Shown here piece by piece: positions 1 through 9,068 of a stretch of 64,000 bases of DNA. The DNA is from JAFGRU01 sp016934985 (GTDB taxonomy: Bacteria; Desulfobacterota; Desulfuromonadia; Desulfuromonadales; JAAYDE01), in assembly GCA_963665045.2 (NCBI GenBank), contig CAXXJQ010000009.1, positions 730,978 to 794,977 of the forward strand, in the 5' to 3' direction. The notes under the pieces were generated by a model that ran no database searches, was not told where the DNA came from, and saw only the letters and a list, made by a program, of their open reading frames with translations. Position 1 is the first letter of the stretch. Each line of letters opens with the position of its first letter. The position numbers were made by a program, and so were the translations under genes.

Positions 1-654
1 GGTTTTGAGGATGCTTTCCGGGCTGGTCGCCCCTTTTGCAAGCAGGGAGGTCAGCGAAGGAAGCGCCCTCAGGTTGTTTTCGAGTTTTTCCAGTATGGTT
101 TCGTCGCTTTCTGGAAGAGCCTGGATGAGGAAACCTCCGGCACTGGCAACCTCACCCTGTTCCCCCAGGGCAACACCCAGCCCCACGCTCGAAGGGGTCT
201 GTTCCGAGACCGCAAAATAATAGGCCAGATCCTCACCTATTTCGCTGGTCTGGAGCTGGACCATGCCGCGATAGGGCTCCTTGAGGCCGAGGTCTTTGAC
301 AACATGGAGGAAACCCGCCCGCCCCACGGCATCGGCCACAGCGTATTTGTTCCAATCCGGAGCAAACCCGGTCAGAGGGACCTTGACCGAGGCCCGGACC
401 TTCCCATGAGCATCGGTTTCAGCAAGCAATTTTTTTAGAGGGCCGCTCCCTTCGACGATCATGGCCAGACGCTGGTCATCTTTCAACAGGCTTCCGCATA
501 AGGCCGCAGCCGTCACCAGTCGGCCCAGGGCGATAGTAGCGAGGGGATCGGTCTTTTGCCGCAGCCTGGTCTCCTCGACCAAATGTGTGGTAACGGCAAA
601 ACTGGCCCGCAAAGAACCGTCTTTTGAAAGGACCCTGACCAAGTGATCTCTCAT
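1..654 (-). CDS. hslO: Hsp33 redox-regulated chaperone, N-terminal part (partial)
   Basis: The minus-strand frame is open from an ATG at 654 to the window edge, giving 218 codons with no stop. The N-terminus reads MRDHLVRVLSKDGSLRASFA and continues with TALGRLVTAAA-type and GFL-type segments characteristic of the Hsp33 N-terminal domain. Hsp33 is a cytosolic holdase activated by oxidation of a C-terminal four-cysteine zinc site. That C-terminal part lies outside the window, so the redox switch cannot be checked. The gene is divergent from the nucleotidyltransferase at 854, with about 200 bp between them. The plus-strand open frames inside it are shadows. The family call rests on recognition of the N-terminal sequence only. 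Confidence 0.85.
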   Translation of the reverse strand, partial: MRDHLVRVLSKDGSLRASFAVTTHLVEETRLRQKTDPLATIALGRLVTAAALCGSLLKDDQRLAMIVEGSGPLKKLLAETDAHGKVRASVKVPLTGFAPDWNKYAVADAVGRAGFLHVVKDLGLKEPYRGMVQLQTSEIGEDLAYYFAVSEQTPSSVGLGVALGEQGEVASAGGFLIQALPESDETILEKLENNLRALPSLTSLLAKGATSPESILKT

Positions 655-853
655 ATCTGCCTCAAATAAAAAGCTCCATATTCAACACCGTTATCTACGA
701 AATTACTGGTGCTGAACATTTACAAAACAACCAGGGCACCGCTCGGCCCAGACCTTGCATTTTTTTAATAATGTGCTTTAAACTGAAAAGCGGCTAAGCT
801 CAACCAAGCTAACCAAACCCGGTTTTTTTGACAAGTCATTTCAAGGGGGACAA

Positions 854-1849
854 ATGAAAATTATTCTGCCCGTTGCCGGCAAAGGGACCCGCCTGCGTCC
901 ACACACCCACACCAAAGCCAAATCTCTTGTCCAGGTCGCCGGAAAAACGGTACTGGAGCACATCATCAACCGCCTGACCTGCCTAAAGCCTGATGAATTC
1001 ATTTTTATCACCGATGAGAATGGTTATCAGATCGAAAAATTCATGTTCAAGAACTTCCCTGACCTCAAGTGTTCCTATACGGTTCAAAAAGAGCGTCTCG
1101 GGCCGGCACATGCGGTATGGATGGCAACCCCCTGCATTCACCCGGGAGATGATGTGCTCGTGGTTTTCAACGACACCATTTTTGTGACCGATCTGGAAAA
1201 AATTCCTGAATTGGCCCAGGACTGTGACGGCCTCATTTATTCCAGTGAGGTCGAAGACTATCAGCGCTTCGGGGTCAATGTACTGGAAAAAGGCTTTATT
1301 GTCGACATGGTGGAAAAACCGGACAAACCCATATCCAGGCTGGCCCAGGTGGGGCTTTACTACATCAAGGACGGGGCCCGGTTCATGAAATCCATTGAAG
1401 AGGTCATCCATGCCGGAGAAGTTGTTAAAGGGGAATATTACCTGCCGGCAGTCTTCATGCGCATGATAGAAAATGGCCTTCGATTAAAGGCACCTGAAAT
1501 CGACGAATGGCTCGACTGCGGGAAACCGGATTCCCTTTTGGAAACCAACCGCTTTCTCCTCAAGGAAAATGGCCATATAGAAGGCGAAATTCACAACTCG
1601 GTCATAATTGACCCGGTCCACATTGGCCCTGGCACCGTAGTGCGCAACAGCGTCATCGGCCCGGATGTCTCCCTGGCCCCCAAATGTTTAATCGAGTCGT
1701 GTATTATTCGGGACAGTATCGTCAATGCCGGAGCCGAATTAAAAAACGTTCTTTTAAATCAGAGCCTGCTTGGTGAAGATGTCCGTCTGACAGGTAAGCT
1801 CGGGAAATTAAACGTTGGGGACCATACGTTGATTGAAATGGATATATAA
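854..1849 (+). CDS. Sugar-nucleotidyltransferase with C-terminal beta-helix
   Basis: A 331-aa protein. The N-terminal two thirds is an NTP_transferase (RmlA/GalU/GlmU-like) domain. It opens with the nucleotide-binding signature LPVAGKGTRLRPHT at residues 5-18, followed by a lysine (KAKSLVQVAGK) typical of this fold. From about residue 245 there are hexapeptide-like repeats (IDPVHIGPGTVVRNSVIGPD) that predict a left-handed beta-helix. The family couples NTP and a sugar-1-phosphate to an NDP-sugar plus pyrophosphate, feeding cell-envelope polysaccharide synthesis. The exact sugar cannot be read from sequence. A strong AAGGGGG ribosome site lies just upstream of the ATG, and a hairpin terminator follows. 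Confidence 0.85.
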   Translation: MKIILPVAGKGTRLRPHTHTKAKSLVQVAGKTVLEHIINRLTCLKPDEFIFITDENGYQIEKFMFKNFPDLKCSYTVQKERLGPAHAVWMATPCIHPGDDVLVVFNDTIFVTDLEKIPELAQDCDGLIYSSEVEDYQRFGVNVLEKGFIVDMVEKPDKPISRLAQVGLYYIKDGARFMKSIEEVIHAGEVVKGEYYLPAVFMRMIENGLRLKAPEIDEWLDCGKPDSLLETNRFLLKENGHIEGEIHNSVIIDPVHIGPGTVVRNSVIGPDVSLAPKCLIESCIIRDSIVNAGAELKNVLLNQSLLGEDVRLTGKLGKLNVGDHTLIEMDI

Positions 1850-1888
1850 ATCGTTTTTTTTCGGATAATCCCTCCTTTTTAAAATTCC

Positions 1889-1935
1889 AAGGCTATAATT
1901 TTATTATAGGAATGCAGTTATAGCCTTTCTTTTTT
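1889..1935 (+). terminator. Rho-independent terminator
   Basis: A 10-bp inverted repeat AAGGCTATAA (1889-1898) / TTATAGCCTT (1918-1927) is followed by a T-rich run. It separates the nucleotidyltransferase from the PilZ gene, whose ATG is only 17 bp after the stem. Confidence 0.7.
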
Positions 1936-1943
1936 GAGGAAAT

Positions 1944-2288
1944 ATGGACAACCTGCGATGGGGGAAAAGGTTCCCCACTGATTTAAAAGCCAGATTTGGA
2001 GTCGAAAGCTGTTCGGCAGGCGGCTCTATTGACGATTTGTCGGTCTTCGGATTTTTTTTACGAAGCAGTCGTTCTTATCCGCCATCAACGCTGCTAAGAA
2101 TCGAAATCCGTGTCGAAGAGGGGCGGATCATTACTCTGGTGGGAAGCGTACAATGGAACCAGGAAAGAAAAAAATTTCTCTTCTGGGTTACCAAAGAGGC
2201 CGGCATGGGAATCAAAATAGAACATTTCCTTTCCGGCCAGGAAGAATACGATAACCTCTGTCAACAACTCTGCCGCACTGCTGCATAA
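1944..2288 (+). CDS. PilZ-domain protein
   Basis: A 114-aa single-domain protein. The N-terminus carries an arginine cluster (RWGKR, residues 5-9), and about 25 residues later SIDDLSVFGFFL. Together these match the RxxxR and (D/N)xSxxG c-di-GMP binding motifs of PilZ domains. The family binds cyclic di-GMP and transmits the signal to motility, polysaccharide or transcription targets by protein contact. No output domain is attached, so it would act as a small adaptor. A GAGG ribosome site precedes the ATG. The gene stands alone between a terminator and the nadA promoter. Confidence 0.8.
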   Translation: MDNLRWGKRFPTDLKARFGVESCSAGGSIDDLSVFGFFLRSSRSYPPSTLLRIEIRVEEGRIITLVGSVQWNQERKKFLFWVTKEAGMGIKIEHFLSGQEEYDNLCQQLCRTAA

Positions 2289-2505
2289 AACCAACGACAA
2301 ATCCCATAAAGGCCACTTGGCCGGGCAGGTTAAGGACGCGAGACGGTGCTCCTGAACCGGCTCGGCTATTCAAATCTGCTTTCCCCTCTTCCCCATGGTA
2401 ACTCCTGCCGTTTTTATCCAAAATTTCGTCCTGGAAAATTGATAAAGACCATCTGAATGACAGGCGCGTCATTTCCTCCTCTCGGAGCCTGTCGAGTATA
2501 TCCGT

Positions 2506-2535
2506 TTGACAGAGCTCAAGGTTTTCCACTAGAAT
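2506..2535 (+). promoter_or_regulatory. Sigma70-type promoter for nadA
   Basis: TTGACA (2506-2511), an 18-bp spacer and TAGAAT (2530-2535), about 30 bp ahead of the nadA ATG. No known NAD-repressor box was recognised. The roughly 275 bp between the PilZ gene and nadA contains no other convincing feature. Confidence 0.65.
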
Positions 2536-2565
2536 TGGTGAAATTTAAAGACACAGGATGAAAAA

Positions 2566-3486
2566 ATGAGTCAACATATAGAGATCAAACAAGAAATCCG
2601 GCGACTGGCCGATGAGCAGGACGCTATCATATTGGCCCACAACTACCAGCCTGACGAAATCCAGGAACTGGCCGATATTACCGGCGACTCCCTCGGCCTC
2701 TCCATTGCTGCCTCAGAGACATCGAAAAAAGTGATTGTCTTTTGCGGCGTCTATTTCATGGCGGAAAGCGCCGCCATTCTTTCTCCGGAGAAAACCGTCC
2801 TGCTTCCCCGAATTGACGCCGGCTGTCCTTTGGCTGACTCCATCACCCCACAAGGGCTACGCAAATTCAAAGAAAAGTTTCCGGGCGTTCCGGTCGTAAC
2901 TTACGTTAACTCGACTGCGGCCGTCAAAGCCGAGAGCGATATCTGCTGCACCAGTGCCAATGCGCTCCAGGTCGTACAGTCCCTCGAAGATAACGAGGTC
3001 ATTCTGACCCCTGATCGCAACCTCGGGCAATATATCGCCAGCCAGACCGACAAGACCGCTCATATCTGGGACGGCTGCTGCTGTATTCACGACGAGCTTC
3101 CCATCAAAGACCTCGAGAGCTGCATGGCCGCCCACCCCGACGCCGTGGTTCTCGCCCACCCTGAATGTCAACCGCGGATCCTTAAACTGGCCGACCATGT
3201 CCAATCAACCAGTGGTATGCTTAACTATGCCCGCAAAAGCTCGGAAAAGAAATTCATCATTGCCACGGAAAAGGGGCTTCTTTACCAGCTCCGGCGGGAA
3301 AACCCGGACAAGGAATTCATCCTGGCCTCCAACAGGCTGGTCTGCAAAAGTATGAAACTGACAACCCTGGAGGACGTCCGGAAAAGTTTGGCAACCATGA
3401 AGCCGGTCATCACCGTACCGGAAGAAATTCGGGCTCCGGCAAAAAAAGCGTTGGAACGAATGCTGGCCGTCCCCCGTGTAGACTGA
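2566..3486 (+). CDS. nadA: Quinolinate synthase A
   Basis: A 306-aa NadA. It condenses iminoaspartate with dihydroxyacetone phosphate to quinolinate, the first committed product of de novo NAD synthesis, using an oxygen-sensitive 4Fe-4S cluster. Visible signatures are AHNYQ near residue 24, AGCPLADS with Cys87, WDGCCCIHDE with Cys171-173, and RLVCKSMKLTTLE with Cys260. The three cluster ligands of the family fall in these motifs. The length is typical for the family. An AGGA ribosome site precedes the ATG. nadB is not in the window. The next gene, mfd, begins about 60 bp downstream and may be co-transcribed. Confidence 0.95.
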   Translation: MSQHIEIKQEIRRLADEQDAIILAHNYQPDEIQELADITGDSLGLSIAASETSKKVIVFCGVYFMAESAAILSPEKTVLLPRIDAGCPLADSITPQGLRKFKEKFPGVPVVTYVNSTAAVKAESDICCTSANALQVVQSLEDNEVILTPDRNLGQYIASQTDKTAHIWDGCCCIHDELPIKDLESCMAAHPDAVVLAHPECQPRILKLADHVQSTSGMLNYARKSSEKKFIIATEKGLLYQLRRENPDKEFILASNRLVCKSMKLTTLEDVRKSLATMKPVITVPEEIRAPAKKALERMLAVPRVD

Positions 3487-3543
3487 TACCAGGTATCGCC
3501 CGCAACTTTGACCGGTTGTCGGCTGCAGGAGGACCCTGTTCCC

Positions 3544-6500
3544 TTGTCCAGAAACATCACTCAACCCTCCATTGAAAATTTTCCGGTTGAAGAAGCGACC
3601 CAAGCCCGCCATGCAGAGTTTCTCGGCCTGCAAGGTTCAGCCGGGGCCGCCCTGACCGCCAGGCTTCTACAAGGCACGGATGAAAATTTCATTGTCCTGG
3701 CACCCGATCACCTGAAAGCTGAACAGTTTTACAAGGACCTGAACTTCCATCATAAACTTGGCGAAGAGGTCTTTTTCTTCCCCCACTGGGGCATAAACCC
3801 CTACGAGCCCCTCAACCCCCACCTCGAAATTGAAGCTGCCCGCATGGTCTCCCTTGCCGCTCTCCGGGAAGGGAAAGCCCGAATCGCTGTACTGCCGGCG
3901 CGAGCCCTTATGCAGCTGGTCATGCCGCGCCAGATTCTTGATGAACTGCGCCTGAACCTGGAACCGGGCCAGGAATACGAACGTCAGGAGCTGTTGAATT
4001 TCCTCCTCAGGCTTGGCTACAACACCATGTCACTGGTGGAGGAAAGGGGGACTTTTTCCGTTCGCGGCGATATCCTCGATATCTTTCCGCCGACCACCTC
4101 AAAACCGGTTCGGGTTGAATTTTTCGACGACCTGGTGGAAAGAATGCGTCCTTTTGACCCGATCAGCCAGCGCACCTCCCGGGAAGAATTGCAGAATTTG
4201 ACCATAATCCCGGTAAGGGAGATGATTCTCACCGACGCCAATCTCAATATTTTCTCAAAACACTTGAAAAAACGCTGTGACGAGCTCGGCCTGCCACGCC
4301 CGCTGCGGGAATCCATCCTCACAGACATCTCCGAAGGACTCATGTTTCCCGGCTGTGCAGCCCTTCTCCCACTGAACTACGAACAACTTGACTCATTTTT
4401 TGACTATGCCGGCGATCGTCGCTGGATCGTCCTCGACCCACCGGAGGTCAGCCAGGAGCTTGAGCGCTTTGCTTCCCTGATACAGGAAGGGGCGGCGCGT
4501 GCCCAAGATAAAGCTTTCCCTTATGCCGCTCCGGAAGAATTCTACCTGAGTTGGCGTGCGGTTGAGGAAAAACTGACGGGACAGAAGCGCTTTGATTTCT
4601 CCTCCCTGGACATTTCCCCTCTGAAAAAGGAATATCCGGTTTTTCATTTCCAGACTTTTGCCAACCACGACTTGCGCCAGGAATTGAGAAGCATCGATGA
4701 CGGGGTTGGGGTTTTTACCGAGCACGTAAAAAAATGGCTCAAAGAAGGCTGGCGCATCGTTCTCGTCTGCCATCAGCAGGGACAGGCGGAAAGGCTCAGG
4801 GATATCCTTCAGAACCGGGATCTGGTGCCCGATTTTTTTGGAGAAGGGCCCCTCCCGCAAAAAAAGGCAACATTGTCCATCGTTTTCGGCGAACTTTCTG
4901 CCGGTTTTCGCCTCCCCGAAGAAAAGCTCGCCATAATCACCGAGGAAGAGCTTTTTGGCGGAAGAACGCGGCGCAAAAGCAGCCGTAAGGGAACGGCCAA
5001 AGACTTTCTCAGTTCCTTTTCTGAACTCAAGGATGGCGACCACGTCGTTCATGCCGATCACGGCATAGCCCGCTACCACGGCCTGGTCCACCTCAAAACC
5101 AAACAGGTGGAAGGCGACTACCTCCATCTCGAATACGCCGGCGGTGACAAACTCTATGTCCCTGTCGAACGCATCGAAAAAATTCAAAAATATATCGGCG
5201 CCGAAGGCTATGGGCCACGCCTCGACAAGATGGGAGGAAACGCCTGGGAGAAAGCAGTTCTAAAAGCTCGGGCAGCCGTCGAGGAATTGGCGGGAGAACT
5301 GCTGAAAATCTATGCCAGCCGGGAGATGAGCGAAGGGTTCCGCTATTCAGCGCCAGACCCGATGTTCCGCGAGTTCGAAGCCGCATTCCTCTATGATGAA
5401 ACCGAAGATCAGCTCATGGCCATCCAGGATGTGCTCAAGGATATGCAGGCGGCAAAACCCATGGACCGCCTCATCTGCGGCGACGTCGGTTACGGCAAAA
5501 CGGAAGTCGCTATCCGCGCCGCTTTCAAAGCCGTCATGGATGGAAAGCAGGTGGCCGTTCTGGTTCCTACCACGGTTCTGGCCCAGCAGCATCTGGAAAC
5601 CTTTCGAGAACGCCTCAAGGATTACCCGGTTGTAATAGATATGGTTTCGCGCTTCCGGGGGAAAAGCGAGCAGGAGGATATCCTCGCGCGAACCGCAGCA
5701 GGCAAAAGCGACATTCTAATCGGCACCCATCGTCTTCTCCAGCGCGACGTCCACTTCAAAGACCTGGGTCTGCTGATTATCGACGAGGAACAGCGCTTTG
5801 GCGTCAAACACAAGGAAAAACTCAAAAAATTCCGCGCTGAAGTCGATCTGCTGACCCTAACAGCCACCCCCATTCCCCGCACCCTGCACATGAGCCTGAG
5901 TGGACTCAGGGACCTTTCCATTATCAGCACCCCGCCGGTCGACCGCCAGGCAATCCGCACGTACGTCACCAAATTTGACGATGGCCTGATCCGTGAGGCC
6001 ATCCTGCGGGAACTGCGAAGAGGAGGCCAGGTCTTTTTTGTCCATAACCGTGTTCACACCATCAACGCTATGGCTGCTTTTCTCCGCAACCTCATTCCCG
6101 AAGCCCGTCTTGCCATCGGTCACGGGCAGATGCCGGAAAAAGAGCTGGAAAAGGTCATGTTCGATTTCGTTGAAGGAAAAACCAACCTCCTCGTCTGCAC
6201 CACTATCATCGAAAACGGCCTCGACATTCCCCGCGCCAACACCATCGTTATCAACCGCGCCGACTGTTTCGGCCTCTCCCAGCTTTATCAGCTACGCGGA
6301 CGGGTCGGGCGCTCCCATCAGCGCGCCTATGCCTACCTGCTGATTCCCTCCGCCGGCGCTGTCACCAAGGAAGCACGGCAGCGCCTCAAGGTTTTGCAGG
6401 ATCTCACGGAGCTTGGCGCCGGTTTCACCATCGCCTCCCACGATCTCGAGATCCGCGGTGCGGGAGAATTGCTCGGCGCCCGCCAATCGGGGCAGGTGGC

Positions 6501-7014
6501 CGCCGTCGGCTTCGAAATGTATGCCGAACTATTGGAAGAAACCATCCAGGAAATGAAGGGGCTGGCCCGAAAAGAAGAGATCGATCCCGAAATCAAGCTG
6601 GGGCTTTCCGCCTTCCTGCCGGAAAAATACCTTCCCGACCCGAACCAGCGCCTGATCTTTTACAAAAAACTCTCCGCCGCCACCGATGAGGAAGAACTTT
6701 ACGCCCTCATGGACGAACTCCGCGATCGCTTTGGCAAGCTGCCTGACCCGGCCCTTCTGCTTATCGACATTATGAAGCTGCGAGTCCTCATGAAGCGTCT
6801 CAAAATCACCCTGGCGGAATACGACGGCCGCCAGATCATTTTCGCCTTTCACGCTTCGACCCCGGTTGAGCCGGAAAAAATTCTCGCCCTCATTGAAAAA
6901 CAGGCGGCCCGCTACACCGTTACACCCGATTACCGGCTGCTGGTGCGAACCGGCCGTCTGGAGACTTCGGAACGCCACCAGACAGCCAAAAAAGAATTGC
7001 TTGCATTTCTTTAG
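3544..7014 (+). CDS. mfd: Transcription-repair coupling factor
   Basis: A protein of about 1156 aa that removes RNA polymerase stalled at DNA lesions and recruits UvrA. Domains in order: a UvrB-like N-terminal region, the RNA-polymerase-interacting domain (SELKDGDHVVHADHGIARYHG, starting near residue 500), a RecG-type superfamily 2 translocase with Walker A (GDVGYGKTEVA) and a DEEQRFG box, the TATPIPRTLHMSLSG and QLRGRVGRS helicase motifs, and a C-terminal TRCF domain. No ATG is available near the start. I chose TTG at 3544, which follows AGGAGG by 12 nt; an upstream in-frame TTG at 3508 is the alternative. uvrA lies 2 kb downstream in the same direction. Confidence 0.95.
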   Translation: MSRNITQPSIENFPVEEATQARHAEFLGLQGSAGAALTARLLQGTDENFIVLAPDHLKAEQFYKDLNFHHKLGEEVFFFPHWGINPYEPLNPHLEIEAARMVSLAALREGKARIAVLPARALMQLVMPRQILDELRLNLEPGQEYERQELLNFLLRLGYNTMSLVEERGTFSVRGDILDIFPPTTSKPVRVEFFDDLVERMRPFDPISQRTSREELQNLTIIPVREMILTDANLNIFSKHLKKRCDELGLPRPLRESILTDISEGLMFPGCAALLPLNYEQLDSFFDYAGDRRWIVLDPPEVSQELERFASLIQEGAARAQDKAFPYAAPEEFYLSWRAVEEKLTGQKRFDFSSLDISPLKKEYPVFHFQTFANHDLRQELRSIDDGVGVFTEHVKKWLKEGWRIVLVCHQQGQAERLRDILQNRDLVPDFFGEGPLPQKKATLSIVFGELSAGFRLPEEKLAIITEEELFGGRTRRKSSRKGTAKDFLSSFSELKDGDHVVHADHGIARYHGLVHLKTKQVEGDYLHLEYAGGDKLYVPVERIEKIQKYIGAEGYGPRLDKMGGNAWEKAVLKARAAVEELAGELLKIYASREMSEGFRYSAPDPMFREFEAAFLYDETEDQLMAIQDVLKDMQAAKPMDRLICGDVGYGKTEVAIRAAFKAVMDGKQVAVLVPTTVLAQQHLETFRERLKDYPVVIDMVSRFRGKSEQEDILARTAAGKSDILIGTHRLLQRDVHFKDLGLLIIDEEQRFGVKHKEKLKKFRAEVDLLTLTATPIPRTLHMSLSGLRDLSIISTPPVDRQAIRTYVTKFDDGLIREAILRELRRGGQVFFVHNRVHTINAMAAFLRNLIPEARLAIGHGQMPEKELEKVMFDFVEGKTNLLVCTTIIENGLDIPRANTIVINRADCFGLSQLYQLRGRVGRSHQRAYAYLLIPSAGAVTKEARQRLKVLQDLTELGAGFTIASHDLEIRGAGELLGARQSGQVAAVGFEMYAELLEETIQEMKGLARKEEIDPEIKLGLSAFLPEKYLPDPNQRLIFYKKLSAATDEEELYALMDELRDRFGKLPDPALLLIDIMKLRVLMKRLKITLAEYDGRQIIFAFHASTPVEPEKILALIEKQAARYTVTPDYRLLVRTGRLETSERHQTAKKELLAFL

Positions 7015-7114
7015 CTGTGATATTTTTCCCATCATGAGCCGAGTGGCTTTTTAACTACCAATTCTCCCGTTCTTTTTCGCCCTCATCTCCCCTAACCTTC
7101 CCCCTCAACCATGG

Positions 7115-8098
7115 ATGTGTTTTCCGATGTCCGGCATCACCGCAAAACATCTTGGCGCCTTTTTTCTTTTTTGCCTGATTTTTCTGGCCGGGGCTTGCCA
7201 GAAAGAACAGGCCCCGACCTCGCCAACTCTGATCCGGATCAATGACAAAAATGTTTCACTGCGTCACTTCCAAGCGGAGTTCAAAAGGAGCTTCCCGCTC
7301 TGGGAGAAGCTCCCGCCTGAGGAAAAATCCGAAATGCAAAGGGCTCTCATTGCCGAGCTGATTGACCGGGCGCTGGTTCGCTCTGAGGCCGACCGTCTCG
7401 GCATCAGCATCTCCGACCAGATGGTGGAAAAATCGTTTCAGGCTTTCTGGAACGAGTATCCTCCTGAAAAAAGGGAAACCCTGCTGGATGACCAAGGGAT
7501 AACGGCCGAGCAATGGAAAGCGGAGGAGAAACAACGCCTGCTCCTGAAAGAAGTGGCCATGCGGGCCGTTTATGAAAAACTGCAGGTCAGCGAAGAGGAG
7601 GTCGAAACCTATTACCGCGACAATTTTGCTGATTTCAAAGGCGAAGAAGAGGTGCGGGCCCGGCAGATTTTGCTATCCAGCGAAGAAAACGCCCGCCAGG
7701 TCCTGTCCCTCCTGCGCCAGGGGGGATCTTTTGCAGAAGTGGCCCGCGAACATTCCCTTTCTCCCGACGCCGCCCAGGGAGGGGATCTGGGGTTTTTCCC
7801 TCGCGGCCAGATGCCCGAGGAGTTTGACGCGGTGGTTTTTAAACTGACTCCCGGAAGAATCAGCGACATCGTCCAAACCCCTTACGGCTTTCACATTTTC
7901 CTGGTGGAAGAGCACAGGAAACCGACTAAGCCATCGCTGGAAGAAACTCGACCCCGAATCCGAAGCATATTACTTGAACGAAAAAGGGAAACCGCCTACA
8001 ATAATTGGCTGGTACGGCTTCGCAGTAGAGCCTTTATCGAAATCGACTGGTCCCTGCTGAATCACACGCACCGGGGACCTCAACAGGCCCAAAATTGA
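7115..8098 (+). CDS. Parvulin-type peptidyl-prolyl isomerase lipoprotein
   Basis: A 327-aa exported lipoprotein. A hydrophobic segment (HLGAFFLFCLIFLAGAC) ends in a lipobox with the lipidated Cys at residue 28. A SurA-like N-terminal chaperone helix bundle follows, then one PpiC rotamase domain at about residues 170-270 (EVRARQILLSS...GGDLGFFPRGQMPEEF...TPYGFHIFLVEE). Such proteins assist folding of periplasmic and outer-membrane proteins. The ATG at 7127 (MSGITAK) is an equally good start, and neither has a clear ribosome site. It is followed 15 bp later by surA, which implies an operon of periplasmic foldases. Confidence 0.88.
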   Translation: MCFPMSGITAKHLGAFFLFCLIFLAGACQKEQAPTSPTLIRINDKNVSLRHFQAEFKRSFPLWEKLPPEEKSEMQRALIAELIDRALVRSEADRLGISISDQMVEKSFQAFWNEYPPEKRETLLDDQGITAEQWKAEEKQRLLLKEVAMRAVYEKLQVSEEEVETYYRDNFADFKGEEEVRARQILLSSEENARQVLSLLRQGGSFAEVAREHSLSPDAAQGGDLGFFPRGQMPEEFDAVVFKLTPGRISDIVQTPYGFHIFLVEEHRKPTKPSLEETRPRIRSILLERKRETAYNNWLVRLRSRAFIEIDWSLLNHTHRGPQQAQN

Positions 8099-8113
8099 AA
8101 GGTCAAGGATTAC

Positions 8114-9055
8114 ATGAAATGGCAATATTCGGCGGCCGCCGCCTTGATTCTGCTTTTGTTCAGTGCCGGCCTGGCCGGCGGTGTCATCGTCAACCGCATC
8201 GCAGCCATCGTAAATGACGAGGTCATCACCACCAACCAACTCGATGAAAAACTGGCCTTGTACAAAGAAAATTTCAAAAACCTCCCCGAGTCCGAAATGG
8301 ATCAGGCCCGCAGCCAGGTCCTCAACGTCCTCATTGAGGAGACCCTCGTCAAACAAAGGATTAAAGAGCTGAAGATCACGGTCAGCGACTCCCAGGTTGA
8401 ATCGGCCATTCAGGACGTGCAGAAAAGCAATCGGATGACTCGCGAACAACTTATAGCAGCTCTCCTCAATCAGGGTATGACCTTCGAGGATTATCTGGAA
8501 AAGATGCGCATGCAGCTCCTCCGCTTTCAGCTTGTAAGCCAGGATGTGCGGAGAAAGGTTGTTGTAACGGAGCAAGAACTTCTTGACTATTTTCGCAACC
8601 ATAAAGAGGACTATCGTCAAGAGCCGTTCCTTCGTCTCGGCTATCTCGATTTTTCCATTGACAACCCACTGGCAAGTGAAAAAATCAGGTCCCGGGCCCT
8701 TGAAATACAGCAACAGCTGCGTAGTGGGAAAAGTTTTGGCGATATTCTCCGTACTACCTCCGGAGAAGACCACATCTCTGGAGGAGAGTTGGGTAAAATC
8801 CGTTTTGAAGATCTGGACCCTGTTTACGCCAATGCGGTAAGGGACCTGCCCGAGGGGGGTATCAGCGAGATTCTGGAAACTCCCGACACCCTGCGCCTCC
8901 TCTACCTGGAGGAAAGAAACCCCGGCGCAGTCAATAAATTCGAACAGGTCCGCGCCGGCATTGAAAAAAAATTGACCGACCAGCGCATGGAAGAACGTTT
9001 CAAGGAGTGGGCGGAAAATCTGAAAAAGGAAGCCCGCATCGAGATCCTTCTCTAG
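8114..9055 (+). CDS. surA: SurA-family periplasmic chaperone
   Basis: A 313-aa protein with an N-terminal signal peptide (hydrophobic about residues 5-23) followed by VNRIAAIVNDEVITTNQLD, the diagnostic start of the SurA N-domain. A divergent PpiC domain covers about residues 170-270 (GGELGKIRFEDLDPVYANAV). It lacks several usual rotamase residues, so the protein is probably mainly a chaperone for outer-membrane proteins. An AAGGA-like ribosome site lies 5 nt before the ATG. It sits between the PpiC lipoprotein (15 bp upstream) and uvrA (13 bp downstream). Confidence 0.88.
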   Translation: MKWQYSAAAALILLLFSAGLAGGVIVNRIAAIVNDEVITTNQLDEKLALYKENFKNLPESEMDQARSQVLNVLIEETLVKQRIKELKITVSDSQVESAIQDVQKSNRMTREQLIAALLNQGMTFEDYLEKMRMQLLRFQLVSQDVRRKVVVTEQELLDYFRNHKEDYRQEPFLRLGYLDFSIDNPLASEKIRSRALEIQQQLRSGKSFGDILRTTSGEDHISGGELGKIRFEDLDPVYANAVRDLPEGGISEILETPDTLRLLYLEERNPGAVNKFEQVRAGIEKKLTDQRMEERFKEWAENLKKEARIEILL

Positions 9056-9068
9056 CTCTAATCCTATC